From: Gloeopeniophorella convolvens | Taxonomy: Eukaryota > Basidiomycota > Agaricomycetes > Russulales | Direction of reading: 5' to 3' | Assembly (NCBI GenBank): GCA_022496205.1 | Contig: WTXD01000013.1 | Location: forward strand, 372,001 to 436,000 | DNA length: 64,000 bases | In this document: positions 46,783 to 58,714 of the stretch, in pieces | Position numbering within the stretch: the stretch's first letter is position 1 | How the letters are laid out: each line of letters starts with the position of its first letter | Position numbers and translations under genes: made by a program | The notes under the pieces: generated by a model | Databases searched by the model: none | What the model saw: only the letters and a program-made list of their open reading frames with translations | Told to the model about the DNA's origin: nothing

Positions 46783-48814
46783 TTACAGGTCCTGTAGCAA
46801 ATCGGTATCAAGTCAGATCTTGGGACGCACGCACGACCGGGCAAGAGAACACGCACGGTCATGGTCAAGTTGCCCGACAGCAACCGGTTCTCCAGGATGC
46901 AACCGTCGGGGATATCGATCCGTTGGCCCTCGTTTGCCACCACGATCACCGTCCCGCGTAACGTCACGTTTCGCCCAAAGTACACGTCGCCCGTCACCGT
47001 CAGATGGTCGAGCTCGATAATCTGTGGGATCTTCTTGAAACGCTTCTGGAACTGCTGAATCTGCATGGAAGCGTCAGGCTCCGCACAGAAGAGAAGAAAC
47101 ACAGGCAGGGGTGGCGCACCTTCTTGAAGTGGTCGCCGAGCTTGATAACAGGCGTGTTCTCAAACATCCGACTCGGGTTGATAACCAGCTGTCCGTGCTT
47201 CAGTGAGTAGATGTCACTCTTGATCAACAGCAGGTCCGAGCAAGACTTGACGGGCAAGAATCGGCTACGCGGCACATTCACTCCGTGTGCGCCCTTGAAG
47301 TGCTTGATCGCTGCACCCGCCGCAGTCTCGAGCTGGATCACCGCCTGGCCGTCGTCCGTTTGCTTCGGGTTGATGATGATCTCCAGGTCCATTCCCTCAT
47401 TCTCCATCACGCGCTTCAGCGCGCGGAGGTTGATCCAGATGTTGTTCGTGTTGAAGATCTTGAACTTGCGCACTGACTTGAAATCCTCCACGTGCTCCGA
47501 GGGCACCTGGGCGATTTCGAGCAGGCGGATCGAGCCATCGTAGTCAATGATAGTACCACCCTTTACAAAACCGGTCAGTGAACTGGGTGCAGTCTAAACA
47601 AACGCTGTGCTACCTTGACATCAGCCTTGGTCTTGTCAGTGACCTCCATGATGAACTCGGCCTGGGTATCGATCATGTGTTGAAGGATCTGCTGATCAAC
47701 ACTGGAGACCGTCGTGTCAGTACATAAACATAGACTCGGTTCAAATGTATAAGGGTACTCACACAGCGCCCAAATTGTCCGAGTTGGACACAAAAAGATA
47801 CTCTTTGCCCTCGGCGAGAAGTTGGTCTAGGACGCCAGAGTGAAGAAGGGCATTGTACAAGTCACCGTGGCCCGGGGGGTACCAGCTCTTCTTGTCATCG
47901 TTGGCGCTCTGGGGAGCCGGCAGGAGGGTCTCCTTCAGGATGCGGGGATAACGGGACTGGTTGAAGGTGGTGATCCGGAGCTGCTGATTGGCGTACTTCT
48001 TGATGATTCGGAGCGTGTCCTCGTGCGTGTTGAATGAGGTCATCAAGATCAGCGGGACGTCGACACGATGCGTCGTGTTGAGGTGCTCGATCTGGCGCAC
48101 GGTGAGATCGAGGAAGGTCATGTCATCCTTGACCTCCAGCGCAGATTTTGCCCCGGTCATACCTACCCGCAACGTCAGACGACGCAACCATAAGCGCATG
48201 GCAACGCACCCATGGAAGTGCCAAGACCACCGTTGACCTTGAGGACAGCGAGCTTGCTCAGCGCCTCACTCGTGGCGGCTTTGGGCAAACTGTCATAGGG
48301 GACGATCTGCTCGGCCGCCGGGGATTTGATGCGGTCCCAATCCCTGGCGCGAGTATGAGCACCGGTGCCAATGATCTGCGAAACGAAGTACGTACAGATC
48401 CTGGCTCTTGGCCTTCTCAGTGAGATAGCGCGTGAAGAGGTAGAAGAAGGACTGCATCTCCGTGTCAAAGATCTGGGCGGAAGTATCTGTGAGGATCGAG
48501 CGAACGGGGACGCGGCGGCGAGGCATACCTTCCTGGCGGCAGGGTCCGAGATCGTCTGGACGAGCCTGTTCAGCTCATTGCGCATAGTTTTTGTGGCAAC
48601 GCCTGTCGTCGCGCTCTTGAAGTGCTGTTTGGGCGAGCGTGTGCGTCAGTGCAGTTTATGGATGCAGCAGAACATAGAAAACGAGATGGGACAGCAACAA
48701 GACGTCAGTAGGGGCAGAGGGGTCAAATACGAGCACACGAACCATTTGAGACACGCCCCTGGTGCGAGGCGAGCGCGGGGCGTTCTGGGAAGAGTGAGGC
48801 GCCAGGCTGGACAT
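46783..48814 (-). CDS. UGP1: UTP-glucose-1-phosphate uridylyltransferase, copy B
   Basis: This is an intact second UDP-glucose pyrophosphorylase gene. Start ATG 48814 ('[18 protein letters not shown]'). An intron splits the N-terminal region before '[18 protein letters not shown]'. Motifs are as in copy A: '[20 protein letters not shown]', '[14 protein letters not shown]', '[20 protein letters not shown]' and '[20 protein letters not shown]'. It ends 'NLTMTDL' at TAA 46785-46783. The junction equivalent to the defective one in copy A is clean (…GAT CT | G GAT TGG). From 'GGTIIDYDG' to the end only about ten residues differ from copy A. Upstream of the NGGLG loop the two differ at roughly a quarter or more of positions. 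This copy is likely the functional UGP1 if copy A is broken. Confidence 0.95.
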
Positions 48815-49074
48815 GGTGTGGAAGGAAGAAGAAGAGTGAATGAGTGAACGACGCGACAGGACGAACATCGAAATTTATAGCAACTGGCGCCGACTCGCCT
48901 GTCCTGCACGTGGCAGGGCCTCGGTCCCTCTCGAGTCCGCCTCTGCCGCCTCTTCGCCACCGCTTGCCGTCTTACATCTTAGCTAGGCACAGCGAACGAC
49001 TCAGGTACGTTTCTGCGTATGGCCAGAAGTCGCTGACAGTACGTCTCACACGTCGCGCATAAGAACGGATACGC
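48815..49074. promoter_or_regulatory. Divergent promoter region; TATA box of UGP1 copy B at 48871-48880
   Basis: On the minus strand CTATAAATTT lies about 60 bp upstream of the copy B ATG. The remaining spacer must also drive the plus-strand coiled-coil gene. Confidence 0.6.
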
Positions 49075-49753
49075 ATGAGCACCCCTGACGAGAAGCTGCG
49101 TTCGTTGAGAGAAGAACTCCAGCGCGCCCGCGCCGAGCGCGACGCGCAACGGTCTCTTTACGAAGCCGACATCGCTGCAGCACGGCAGAGCCGCGACGAT
49201 ACGGCGCACGAGCGGCATGAGGACATGATGAGCCAGCTCCGGTCGATGCGCGAACTCCTGAGCACACAGCGCGAATCTCAGGCGCACCAGCGCGAGCAAT
49301 TGGAGCAGCGGCATGCGGAGGAAGAGCGACGGCACGAAGACACGCTCCGGAAGGTGTCAGACATTCAAGCCGCAGTGTCGTCGCTCCGTGATGATCAGCG
49401 CGCAGATTTCGAGCGGCATGCTGAGGAACATGCCCGTGCAAAGGCCGGTAGGTACCATCAACTGCTTCCAAAGATATCGACTGGAGGGTGATTCGACGCG
49501 TCTAAGAATTTGAGGAAGCCGTCAAGGTCGTCACGGAGGACACGGCACAGACAAGAGAGCATCTGCACTCTCTCGCCGACGGTACGGTCATCAATTGCGC
49601 TCGCCGTGTTTATCGAATTTCATTCTTCCTGCGTTCCTGTCTGGATAAACAGAGTTCCAGGAAGATTCTGCGAGACGCCATGAGGAGTTACGGCATGTTT
49701 TGCTTGCAAGTGCATCTGCAAGGGAGAGTGTGTCCTTCAGCGAGAGCACTTGA
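49075..49753 (+). CDS. Coiled-coil hypothetical protein
   Basis: Three exons (from 49075; introns at about 49450-49507 and 49580-49651; TGA 49751-49753) keep frame. The protein is almost wholly a charged coiled coil: 'TPDEKLRSLREELQRARAER', 'MSQLRSMRELLSTQRESQAH', 'RQRHAEEERRHEDT'-like heptads ('EQRHAEEERRHEDTLRKV'), 'EFEEAVKVVTEDTAQTREHL' and 'EFQEDSARRHEELRHVLLAS'. No catalytic or membrane feature is present. Such short coiled-coil orphans occur in many basidiomycetes, often next to each other. Function is unknown. It might be an adaptor or structural protein. The clean splice phases argue for a real gene. Confidence 0.7.
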
Positions 49754-50019
49754 CAATGTACCGTACGATACATAATTTAGATGTTTTGATTCAGGCAATC
49801 CGCATCAGCATCAGCATCGGAGCAGTCCAGAGACCGCTATAGTGTCAGTTACCACGCGCGTCGATCGACGCGAAGGTTGCTGAAGTTTGCGGATGTGATC
49901 ATAGTGGATATTATCACGCGGGCGCAAACTCCGGCTATATCCCTAATGGCAATGCCGACCTTCGTTGGTGCAGGATTTATGTGGGGCGCTCGGCGGCGTG
50001 TTTCTCTCCTCCCAGCACC

Positions 50020-51521
50020 ATGGCACCAGCTAAGCAGCCAACGATCAAGCAGACGGTATCCTCGCAGGAGCACTACAAGCGTACCATCGCGCGTATCACC
50101 AAAATCCAGTCTCACCTCGACAATGACCCGCGGGGAATCAGGCTGAAAGGCAAGGTCTGCATCATCACCGGAGTTGGCTCCCTCAAGGGTATCGGGTGGG
50201 TGCCTCTCGTCTGCGTCGCCTGCTCTTGCTGAGAGGTGTTGTCCGTGTCGCAGGCGAGCTGCTGCGATGCTGTTTGCTCACGAAGGTGGGATGCAGCGCC
50301 GCGTGCCTGGCATGTTGATCCTGATGGCGACTCCATTCCAGGCGCCGAGCATCTCTACCTCGTTGACTTTTCTGGAGAGAACCTCCCCAATCTGAAGTCC
50401 ACCATTGAGGAACGGTATCCCGACGTGAAGGTGCGTTTGACACGCGCACTCCCACGATGCCCTTGAGCTCACGTCGTTGCAGGCTACGGTCATTCAAGCT
50501 GACGCAGCAGACGACAAAGCTGTCTCTGACATATGCCAACGAGCTTTGGCAGAGGAGGGCAAATTGGACGTCTTCTTTGCAAACGTGCGTCGATCATTGT
50601 GCCCTCGGTCAATTCTAGCTCAGACACCGAAATATTCGACACGCAGGCCGGCATCGCAACTGCCGGAACTCTTGATGACACCCCTGGAGAGGTGTTTACG
50701 AACACCATGCGCGTGAATGCCCTGTCGTGCGTGCGCATCTAATGCGCTGTTGAGGCCCATCTCTGACCGCATCTGCCAGCTGCTATCTGGCTGTCAAATA
50801 CGCGTCTGCCGCGATGAAACAGACGAACGAGGCCCGGGGAAAACCTCTCAGCGGTGGCAGCATCATCTTCACAGCATCAGGTTCGCGTTCATCCATTCCA
50901 AGTTGTCATCTTTCTCAATAAATCACCACTCGTTGCAGTTGCTGGCATCCGTTCTGGCGCCGGCTCTGTCGACTGTAAGCTCGGTTTTGACGTTTGTCTC
51001 AGGGACTCCGTACTGATCGTACTTTGCAGACAGCGCTAGCAAGGCGGCGTATGTTCGGTGATCCACAATCGTCAACGCCACTGACATGTATTGCAGAGTG
51101 AACTCGATCACGCAGACCTCTGCGTGGCAGCTCCAACGCACTGACATCCGTGTCAACTCGGTCTGTCCGGGTCTCATCGAGACCGGTATGACAATCGGCA
51201 CGTTTGACTGGGCGCGGTCGCGGGGTAGTGGCGACAAGCTCGGCCAGTTGAACCCGCTGGGGCGCTATGGTGTCGCAGAAGGTGCGTCCGGCATCCGTCG
51301 TGCCTATTCGAAGCATGCTTGCCTGACGTGTGTTGTTTCTCTGTACAGAGATCGCCAACGCTGCGTTATTCCTGGCTTCGGGTACGCGATTTCGTTGGTC
51401 GACTTTGCCCTCGCACTGACTCGCGCCTGCAGACGACTCGAGCTACGTGAATGGCCAACATCTCACAGTCGACGGCGGTATTACTGCATCGATCCCTGTC
51501 ATTCCGGGGAAATTTGCGTAG
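50020..51521 (+). CDS. Short-chain dehydrogenase/reductase (SDR), classical type
   Basis: This is an NAD(P)-dependent oxidoreductase of about 310-320 residues in around nine exons with in-phase GT-AG introns. The Rossmann motif is 'GKVCIITGVGSLKGIGRAAA' and 'AEHLYLVDFSGENL' follows. 'DAADDKAVSDICQRAL' and 'LDVFFANAGIATAGTLDDTP' include the NAG motif. 'GGSIIFTASVAGIRSGAGSV' carries the catalytic Ser, and 'DYSASKAAVNSITQT' holds the YxxxK pair. 'NPLGRYGVAEEIANAALFLA' and 'YVNGQHLTVDGGITASIPV' close the domain. The first glycine motif is TGVGSLKGIG, typical of fungal SDRs with an extra residue or two. The substrate is unknown. It starts 'MAPAKQPTIKQTV' and ends at TAG 51519-51521. Confidence 0.92.
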
Positions 51522-53313
51522 TCTTAATGACGAACGCGGAGTACATTAGCCTCAATGCGCAATGTTGATACGAAATTGGGCGTCAATTTTGAGTTTTACG
51601 TCTCTTTCCCCGCATGATCTACGATGCAGCGGAAAGGACTCAAGCGTCTTGTGTTGAGACCATCAATTCTACCAATACCCGAAACACCTCAACCGGGTAG
51701 GGGCTGTAGGTCAGGGCTTCAGGTCTTCAGAACTTCAGGGTCCTGCGATCATGTTGGACGGGGTGATGGCCGGAGAGCCAACACTCGATTCGGCGGCGGA
51801 GTGGACACAAACGGCAGAATCGAGCAGAGAATCGTGATGGAAGTGGCGGGGCTCGAACGATGACATGCATTTCGCTTAGGTGCGCCAGATGCGCAAGAAG
51901 TTACTGCGACAGGCAGGAGGATACAGTTTGGCGCACCGAAGGAAGAACTGATGTTCGACGGAGGCAAAAAAACACGCTAGACTCCCATCGCGCCCACGTG
52001 CCTGAAAGACCGCGGCCCTCGAGAAATATCAACTCCGCGACATTGCCAGTGGCCCTCGGAACGGAAGCATATCAACCCCGCAGTCCCATCCCGTGCCGTC
52101 GGCTTAGGAGATCTGCCAGATAGCGAATAATTACACTCGCTAGCTCGCCGCAGGGCTGTACCAATGTACATGTTGCTGAGGGGTGTGAGGGCTCGTTCAA
52201 GGGGCTGGGTGACAGAGCATGGATGGGATTGCGCCCCTCGCTTTACGTTGCGAGCGAGCAGTGTCCTAGTCAACGATCGCCGAGTAGCAAGACATGAGCG
52301 ACCCCTGACAGATGGCTGAGGGTGAGACCGCCGCGACGAGGGAAGCACTCACTAAGATCCGCATGGTTTCTCTTCGTCTCTCACCTCACGCTTCTCGCGC
52401 TTGAACACTCTTCCTACGACTCTCCGCGCGTTCGGGGATTCCGGGCTTGTATGCATGCGCTTGCTGGCGGAGCAGGTCGGTGAGTGGCCAGCGACGTGAG
52501 ATAGTAATATGGGGCTTGGATGTAGGCCAAACTGCCAAACTCTTCTGCCACGAAACTACCAGCGCCACAGCTGCTGAGCCGCAATGGCACGTTCACTGGG
52601 CCTCTTATATGCCATTCTGAACTTGTTGCTGGTCGTTCTAACTCGGAGTCGGCACGCGAGTGCGTTTGCTCATGCCACAGGTCGTGAGCGGCGCCCCGCA
52701 CATATTGGTCCAAGGAAAGGGGTCAGAACGAAGGGTGATGGCGCACGGAAGTCGCCGCTGTAGCCAACTATCATCGAGAAGCTGTGACGCAGACGGCGCA
52801 CTTACACGCACGAAGCGGCGCAATTAGAAGCCCTCCGGGTCCAGCATCCTGTCTCTCCCAACAGCATTCCCACCGCCCTGGTCCCTCGCAGCATCTACCT
52901 GCATCAGAAAACATCGTGTCAATCCTATTCAGGCGGCAGGACAAGGGCGCCCCGTACCTATTCGCAGCGCCGTCCTCCATTCATAGATCTCTGGCGATCG
53001 CACGGGCTGCGAAAAGCGTGTCTCCGGTCCGGGTGCGTGGTGGTTTTACTCGGCTTGTCGAACTAAGAGACGTTGGACCATGCCAGCCTTAATTGACGTA
53101 CGCTTTACGAAGCCCAACGGCGTATCCATTCTTGTGTCTCCCTCCGCACTCCGAGCTGAGGCTCGTATGCCTCTCTCCGGTACTCCAGGGCTCGCAGTCT
53201 AGCCTGGTCCAGTCATCGCGCTCTAGCCTTCCTTCTAGACTTAGCCTCTGTGTTCAAGCGTCCTTGTAGCCGACCATCCGACGGCGACACTCGCGTCTGG
53301 CGCCTCTTCCATT

Positions 53314-53384
53314 CCCATGGTAAGGTACTCCAACACCAACGACCCGATTACGGGGGTTAGTCATCGGAGACACATTACCATGGG
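53314..53384. repeat. Inverted repeat, 10-bp arms, 51-bp loop
   Basis: CCCATGGTAA (53314-53323) and its complement TTACCATGGG (53375-53384). No coding context. It may be chance or the core of a degraded element. Confidence 0.6.
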
Positions 53385-54151
53385 CTGGAAGAGTACCAGG
53401 GCATGGTGAAGCAGCCGACGGCCACCACAAGGAAGAGCCACTAGCTCCCTAGTTCTGCGCGGATCATGGACACGTTTGCTCAAGAGCCGTTTTGGCCTCT
53501 ATAAATAGCGGGATATACTGCGCTGAAACCTGGATGTCTTCAAGAATGTTCTAGGGCTATGCGGAAAGGGTCCTACTTTGGCCATTTGGTCGCAGTAGGC
53601 CTCCGAAACGGCTCCGAATGCGCAGGAAATCTCCTTGACTCGAGGAGGTTGCTGGCGCATGATCCTCGAGGTCAATACAGGCTAAGGAACTACCGAGAAG
53701 AGCCCAAGTTCCTCGGTGCTTGCGCGGCGGCCAGGATGAAAGAACCAGCGAATGCGGGAGGGCAGAGGTTGCCCGATGGGTAAGTCGGAATAGGTAAGGT
53801 TGAACGATTCTGGGAGCTGCTGAGTTGCTGGCTTTATAGAAAGGGTGGAGCTTGAATTTTCACAAAGTTTTTTGATGCTCCTGTTCCTCATGGGGGCTCA
53901 TCGATGAGGGTGGCAGGGCAAGGCTCCCGCGTGCGCCATAATCTGGTTGTGGCTCAAGGACTCACCGAGCACGCACCGCCGATCTCGGTCGGTTCTAGTA
54001 ATGCGGAACCTATCCCAGAGGACCAATTGTGAAGGCTTCGTGACTTCGACACGGTGTCCAGAAGGAGTTCGACAATCGTTCCGCACACCTGCTGGCAGGC
54101 GTCGTCTGTCCCGGAAGCAATCCTGTGATAGCTATCCCCAGCGCGAACGCC

Positions 54152-54185
54152 CCAGAAGTGTCAGCCTTGGGGCAGACACTTCTGG
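54152..54185. repeat. Inverted repeat, 11-bp perfect arms, 12-nt loop
   Basis: CCAGAAGTGTC (54152-54162) and GACACTTCTGG (54175-54185) can form a stable hairpin. It is not next to a recognised gene. Confidence 0.7.
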
Positions 54186-57023
54186 CCGCTGCCTTGTAAA
54201 TCGTGTGCTGGACTCTGGCCAGCTACCCTTGGAACTCAGAGAGACCGCCAAAACCCTGCAGCGGCCTCTCACTGAGCCCGTGCCAGTCTGTGCATGTGGG
54301 TGCTTCGCGCGCAACCTGCAGACACTGTCCAGAACAAACAAAATCTCGTGCGCCGTCTGCCAGGCGTGCGCTTGCCGATCCGATGAGTGTCTTGTAATTG
54401 ACTTGTTGCCGCATTTCCCGTTCGTGTCAGACCGTGCCCACGGACCGCGCGTGTTCGGGCACACTGCAGTCTCCATCTCGTGTCTTTCACACAGCATCAT
54501 CGTTGCCTCGACGCTTCGCCACGGCGCTGCACGCCACAACCAATCGACGAAGACTGCAGGGTCGATAGCTGACGGGAGGCTGCAGGAGGCGTTGGCAGGA
54601 ATATCCGCCGGGTCAGTTCCTCCTTCCCCCAGAGGTGGGCCATAACGGCCTCAGGACTGCTCCATGATCTCCCATCGCCAAATTCTGTTCCAAACTTCCA
54701 ACCTGTCATCAACCCCCCAAACTCAAAAGGTTATTGCCGATACGTCAGCCACGTTTCGTTCGCCGCTGCGCATGGGGCTGCCGCGACACTGTGCACTTGC
54801 GCTCTACCTGAACGCCTAGCAAAATTTCGAGAAGAAACCCCGAACAAAAGGGGCGCCCGTCTGCAGAGGCGGCATCGACTATACTCGGCAAAGACACTCC
54901 GGGCGTACATCGATTGGCGCAATAAGGCCGCCAGCGGCTCCTATGAGCAGTACTTTGTCTGGCCCGTCTTGGTATGCTCTTTCTTCACGCCTGCGAGTCC
55001 TTGATCACCTGCCGCTCTGCTTTCGGCAGCGCCGTAAAGTGATAGAATACCGCACTCCGTCCTACACCCCCCCTTCGTGCCGCTTCACCGCAATCTGCAC
55101 GCTCCTGTTGCCCAAACCCTTAGGCCCCACGCCTCAAGGCATCGTCTGATACATGCCCAGCATGCTACGTTCTTATCCTTTCTACATCCATCTCGATCCC
55201 TTGCCGCCGAGCCCGAGAGCCAACGGCCCTGCGAGCACTGGCACGACTGATCTGCATTCCTTATATGAAACTAATCGTAGGGACCTGAAGACAAATGTCT
55301 CTCTCCAGCTCCGTGAGCTCCGAATTAAGCCCTTCACGGACTCGAGTTGCAGGCCTCATGATCATATGCGATCATTACGGGCGCTCGGCGCTGGATATGG
55401 ACGCTCGTTTCAGTCATAGGAACCTCCCCGCACGGCCTCACGATTGCAGGACCCCGCAAGATGTCCGATCTAGATGACATTGCAAGCTCAGTCCCCCCCC
55501 CTCCCCTTTATCCGGACATTCTCCCGAGGCGATATCAAGCGCGGTCACTAATTTGCGCAGGTCGCCTCCCCGATGAACACAGGGCCTCCTTTTATCCCCA
55601 CCCATGAGTCGCATTCCTGGGCCCGCGGGCGACGCCTGGCGCGGTTCTTTTGTTGCATGCAGACCCCCGCGCGGCGTGGTGCCCTTGACGACTCGCCGAC
55701 GCTCCCATTCATCCGTGGTTGGGTCGCAAGGTCCCCCCATGCGGCAGGAGACCGAGTCACTCCTAGGCCCAAGAATAGGGACTGAATACGTGTCAACGCG
55801 GCGCTGACGAAGGCCAGTGCGATCGCGCGGAGGTGCAGCGAACGCGCATCGCAATGTCGTGGCGAAGCCTGGCAAGCTGCCTTCCATCCCCATTGAAGCC
55901 CCCCTGTCTTTATTTACTCGGCGGACGTGAGGTCGATTGTACAAAGGGACCCATGCATTCTTTTGCGGCGCACATTTAGAGGCACATGTCCATGTATAGC
56001 GGGTCGACCGCAGAAACTTACGCAGAATCCAGTGCGGCGCCTTCACCCAAGGCGTCATTTGGTTCCGTGTGATTATTTGATCGCGCAAGACGCTATAACG
56101 CATTGCCTAATCGATCTTCAGTTGGGGACCATTTGCTCTCGCACGCGCGGTACTCCAAGCCGTCGCACCAATTCTGAAGCATCGCATAGCGCCACCGTCG
56201 TGACTGCTCGCGCGTTGGACCAATCGGTGTGAAAGTGGCAGGGCGTCGCGCGGCTCGCAGCCACCGCATGTTAATACACTCTCAGGCATCTGCGGACGCC
56301 AGTCAAGATCCGTGAATCACATCTCTGCATACAGTCCAATTACACACCGATCTGGTCTGCTCAGTACGCCACCCCGTCAGCCACAACGCCAGCCGAACGT
56401 CGAGCACCCGCACCAAAGCCTGGACCCATCCTCAATTGAGGTCTAGGCGTCGAGCTTCCTCGAAGGAGCGCACTCGACCGCGTTCAGCAGAGAAGAGGGC
56501 ACATTCTGCCCACTCGACTGTATCCGTACCACCTCAATAACTAAGCCTAGAACGTGAAGAACATTTTCTGGACGCGCATGGTTCGGGTGCCCGGAAAACA
56601 ACTGCATAGGCAATGCTTCCATTCAAGCGTCAGCAACCCATCACCGCAGTCGCCAGACGTGAAAGCCTTGCAGTGTGCGCGCTTTGGGTAAGTACAGGCC
56701 ATCGGCGCTTGCTCGCGGCACAGCGTGGATCATATTGCTTCACAGCGATCCAGATGGTCACCGGGAACTACCAGCTGATCGTGAAGGGCTTCCAACAATT
56801 ACCGGCGACGATCGCCGTCAGCCTCAACAAGAATACAGCGGAGACACAGGTTTTTGAGATATGGCACTCCTCGATAAGAAATCAGCAATCGACCAATAGC
56901 CGAGACGGCGCCACAGCCGCTCGGCGGTCGTTTTGTACTCAGATATATGTACGTAAATCAGGCAATGACGTAGCTGCTCATAAGAGCGAAGGGCCAATGC
57001 ACGAAGGCACCTGTGCCGTGCGC

Positions 57024-58566
57024 TTACTTCATGTCGATGAGTTTGACCTCTGGACACGATGCAGTCAGCTATGAACGGAGCGCCGAAAAGCGCTTTAACT
57101 GCTTACCGAACTTAAGGGTCGAGCCCGCCGGGATGCCTTCCGTCTTGCGGTTGCCGTAGCCCAGAGCAGGGGGGATAATCAGAAGGCGCTCGCCTCCTAC
57201 CTTCATGCCGGCGATGCCGTCGTCCCAGCCTTTGGACAGGCGTGAGAAGGTCTCGCGAGCTTCAGCATTCAAGTAACGCACCCTTGATCACCTCCGCAGC
57301 CCCCAGCCTGAAGGTGAACTGTCGGGATGGAAACGTGAGCCTCCGTGGACGCCCCAGAAGCGGCGCGGGACGCTTACGGGCTTGCCCTTCGTGTTCGAAT
57401 CAAAGACCTTGCCATTCGCGAGCTTTCCAACATAACGCATGGAAATCCGCATGCCCTTCTTGGCTGCTGGGCCGTCTCCGATCTTTGCGTCCTGGATCTT
57501 CAGGCCGTTCGGCAACTCGCGCAAGCCGCCCTGGTTGTCTTGCTTAGTCTCACCCTCCTTGTTCTCTGCACTCTTCTTTCCCTTCTTGTCTTTTCTCTTC
57601 TTGCCAGCTTCGCCGTCGTCGGCGGGAGGAGGGGCAGCATTGCCGTTCTCAGCCTTCAGCTTCTTGGCCTTCTTCTTCGACACTTTCTCGCCTACAGCCG
57701 CCTCGGGTTCCGCTACGTCGGACTCCCTGGGACGCTTCGCTGCCTTGGCAGTCTGCGGCTCCGCATCGGACGGGACTTCCTCGAAGCGTCTGCGATGTGA
57801 CGGGTCTCAGTGTGATTGCCCTCTGCATTGAACGTGACCGCGCACTAACCCGGCATCCTCATCATCGTCCTCGCCACTGAGGGGCTCAAGCATGTCCTCA
57901 GGGTTCATCTCGACGTCAGAACTGACTTCATCGAGGGCGTAGTCGCCCTCATCGTCTTCGTCAGAGTCACCATTGTACGGCACCTGGTCCGGGGACTGGT
58001 CTGCATGATGTTGTTCAGTGAGATCCGCGAGACACACGACGCGTGAGTACACATACCGACGTAGTTGCCAGAGAGGTGCACCTCGCTACAAGAACAGTCA
58101 ATGAACGCCCGACTGGTCAAAGGGCGAGTGAACGCGTACTTCTTGCCGACAATCTCGAGCAGAAACTCATCGTCTTCCTCAAACGTCAGGTTAAGGAGGG
58201 CTTGCTCGATCTGCGGAGGCCCCAGTGTGAGACAAAAGCACCCTATCTGGACGCGCAACGTACCCTCCCGGGAGTGAGCGAACAAAGCACGACCTCAACT
58301 AGGGCGGCCTCGTCGTCCTCGCCTTCTTCGTCCTCGTTATCGGAGGTGACCTTGATCGGGCGCGTGTACGTGAGCTTCACCGTGGTGCGGCCAGCAGGGT
58401 CTGCGAGCTCGGCGCCAAGCGCAGCGTTGGTGATGACCAGGTCACCCTGGGGGATGACCGAGACGGGCTCGCCAGGCTTAGCCACGACACTCCTGTTCGA
58501 GCATAAGCACCTGTCCACGCGTAACTCAAGAATTGCTACCCACCAAAGCGCAACAGCAACAGGCAT
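57024..58566 (-). CDS. FPR4: Nucleolar FKBP-type peptidyl-prolyl isomerase with nucleoplasmin-like domain (Fpr3/Fpr4 type)
   Basis: About eight exons join in frame. The N-terminal nucleoplasmin-like domain starts '[20 protein letters not shown]' and includes '[20 protein letters not shown]', '[20 protein letters not shown]' and '[12 protein letters not shown]'. Acidic tracts ('[20 protein letters not shown]', '[11 protein letters not shown]') and a Lys-rich segment ('[16 protein letters not shown]') follow. The C-terminal FKBP domain has '[20 protein letters not shown]', '[20 protein letters not shown]', '[20 protein letters not shown]' and '[17 protein letters not shown]'. This is the architecture of yeast Fpr3/Fpr4 histone chaperone-prolyl isomerases of nucleolus and chromatin. 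The catalytic-pocket residues (Tyr, Phe, Asp, Trp, Ile, Tyr) appear to be present. TAA 57026-57024. Confidence 0.94.
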
Positions 58567-58714
58567 ATCTGCAGAAAAGACGGGGAGGTTAGGTTTGTGA
58601 AAGAGTTGAACGCGGTACGGAGCAAAAAACGCGTCGCGGGAATTAGGCGCCTACAGGACCTCGGATTATGTACGCTTCGCACGCTCTTCCCTCCCCTCAT
58701 CACGCTGATCCACG
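58567..58714. promoter_or_regulatory. Divergent promoter between the FKBP and ARPC4 genes, 148 bp
   Basis: Two start codons point away from each other across only 148 bp, so both 5' UTRs and promoters overlap here. No TATA box was seen. Confidence 0.55.

Larger units (their letters stand above)
51522..57023. other. 5.5 kb gene-poor region
   Basis: This is the largest stretch without a recognisable gene. Long frames at 53947-54645 (+) and 55438-56103 (-) read as composition-driven sequence without domains. Features seen are a TATA-like TATAAATA at 53500-53507, inverted repeats at 53314-53384 and 54152-54185, and a segment at about 55830-55885 that resembles one at about 20535-20590. It may be old, degraded repeat DNA, but no element boundaries could be drawn. 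Confidence 0.45.

Noticed and set aside
53947..54645. 232-codon plus-strand open frame
   Set aside because: Sequence has no domain, unusual amino-acid composition, no splice sites and an inverted repeat inside it.
55438..56103. 221-codon minus-strand open frame
   Set aside because: No recognisable domain; includes a segment resembling a dispersed repeat; likely chance.
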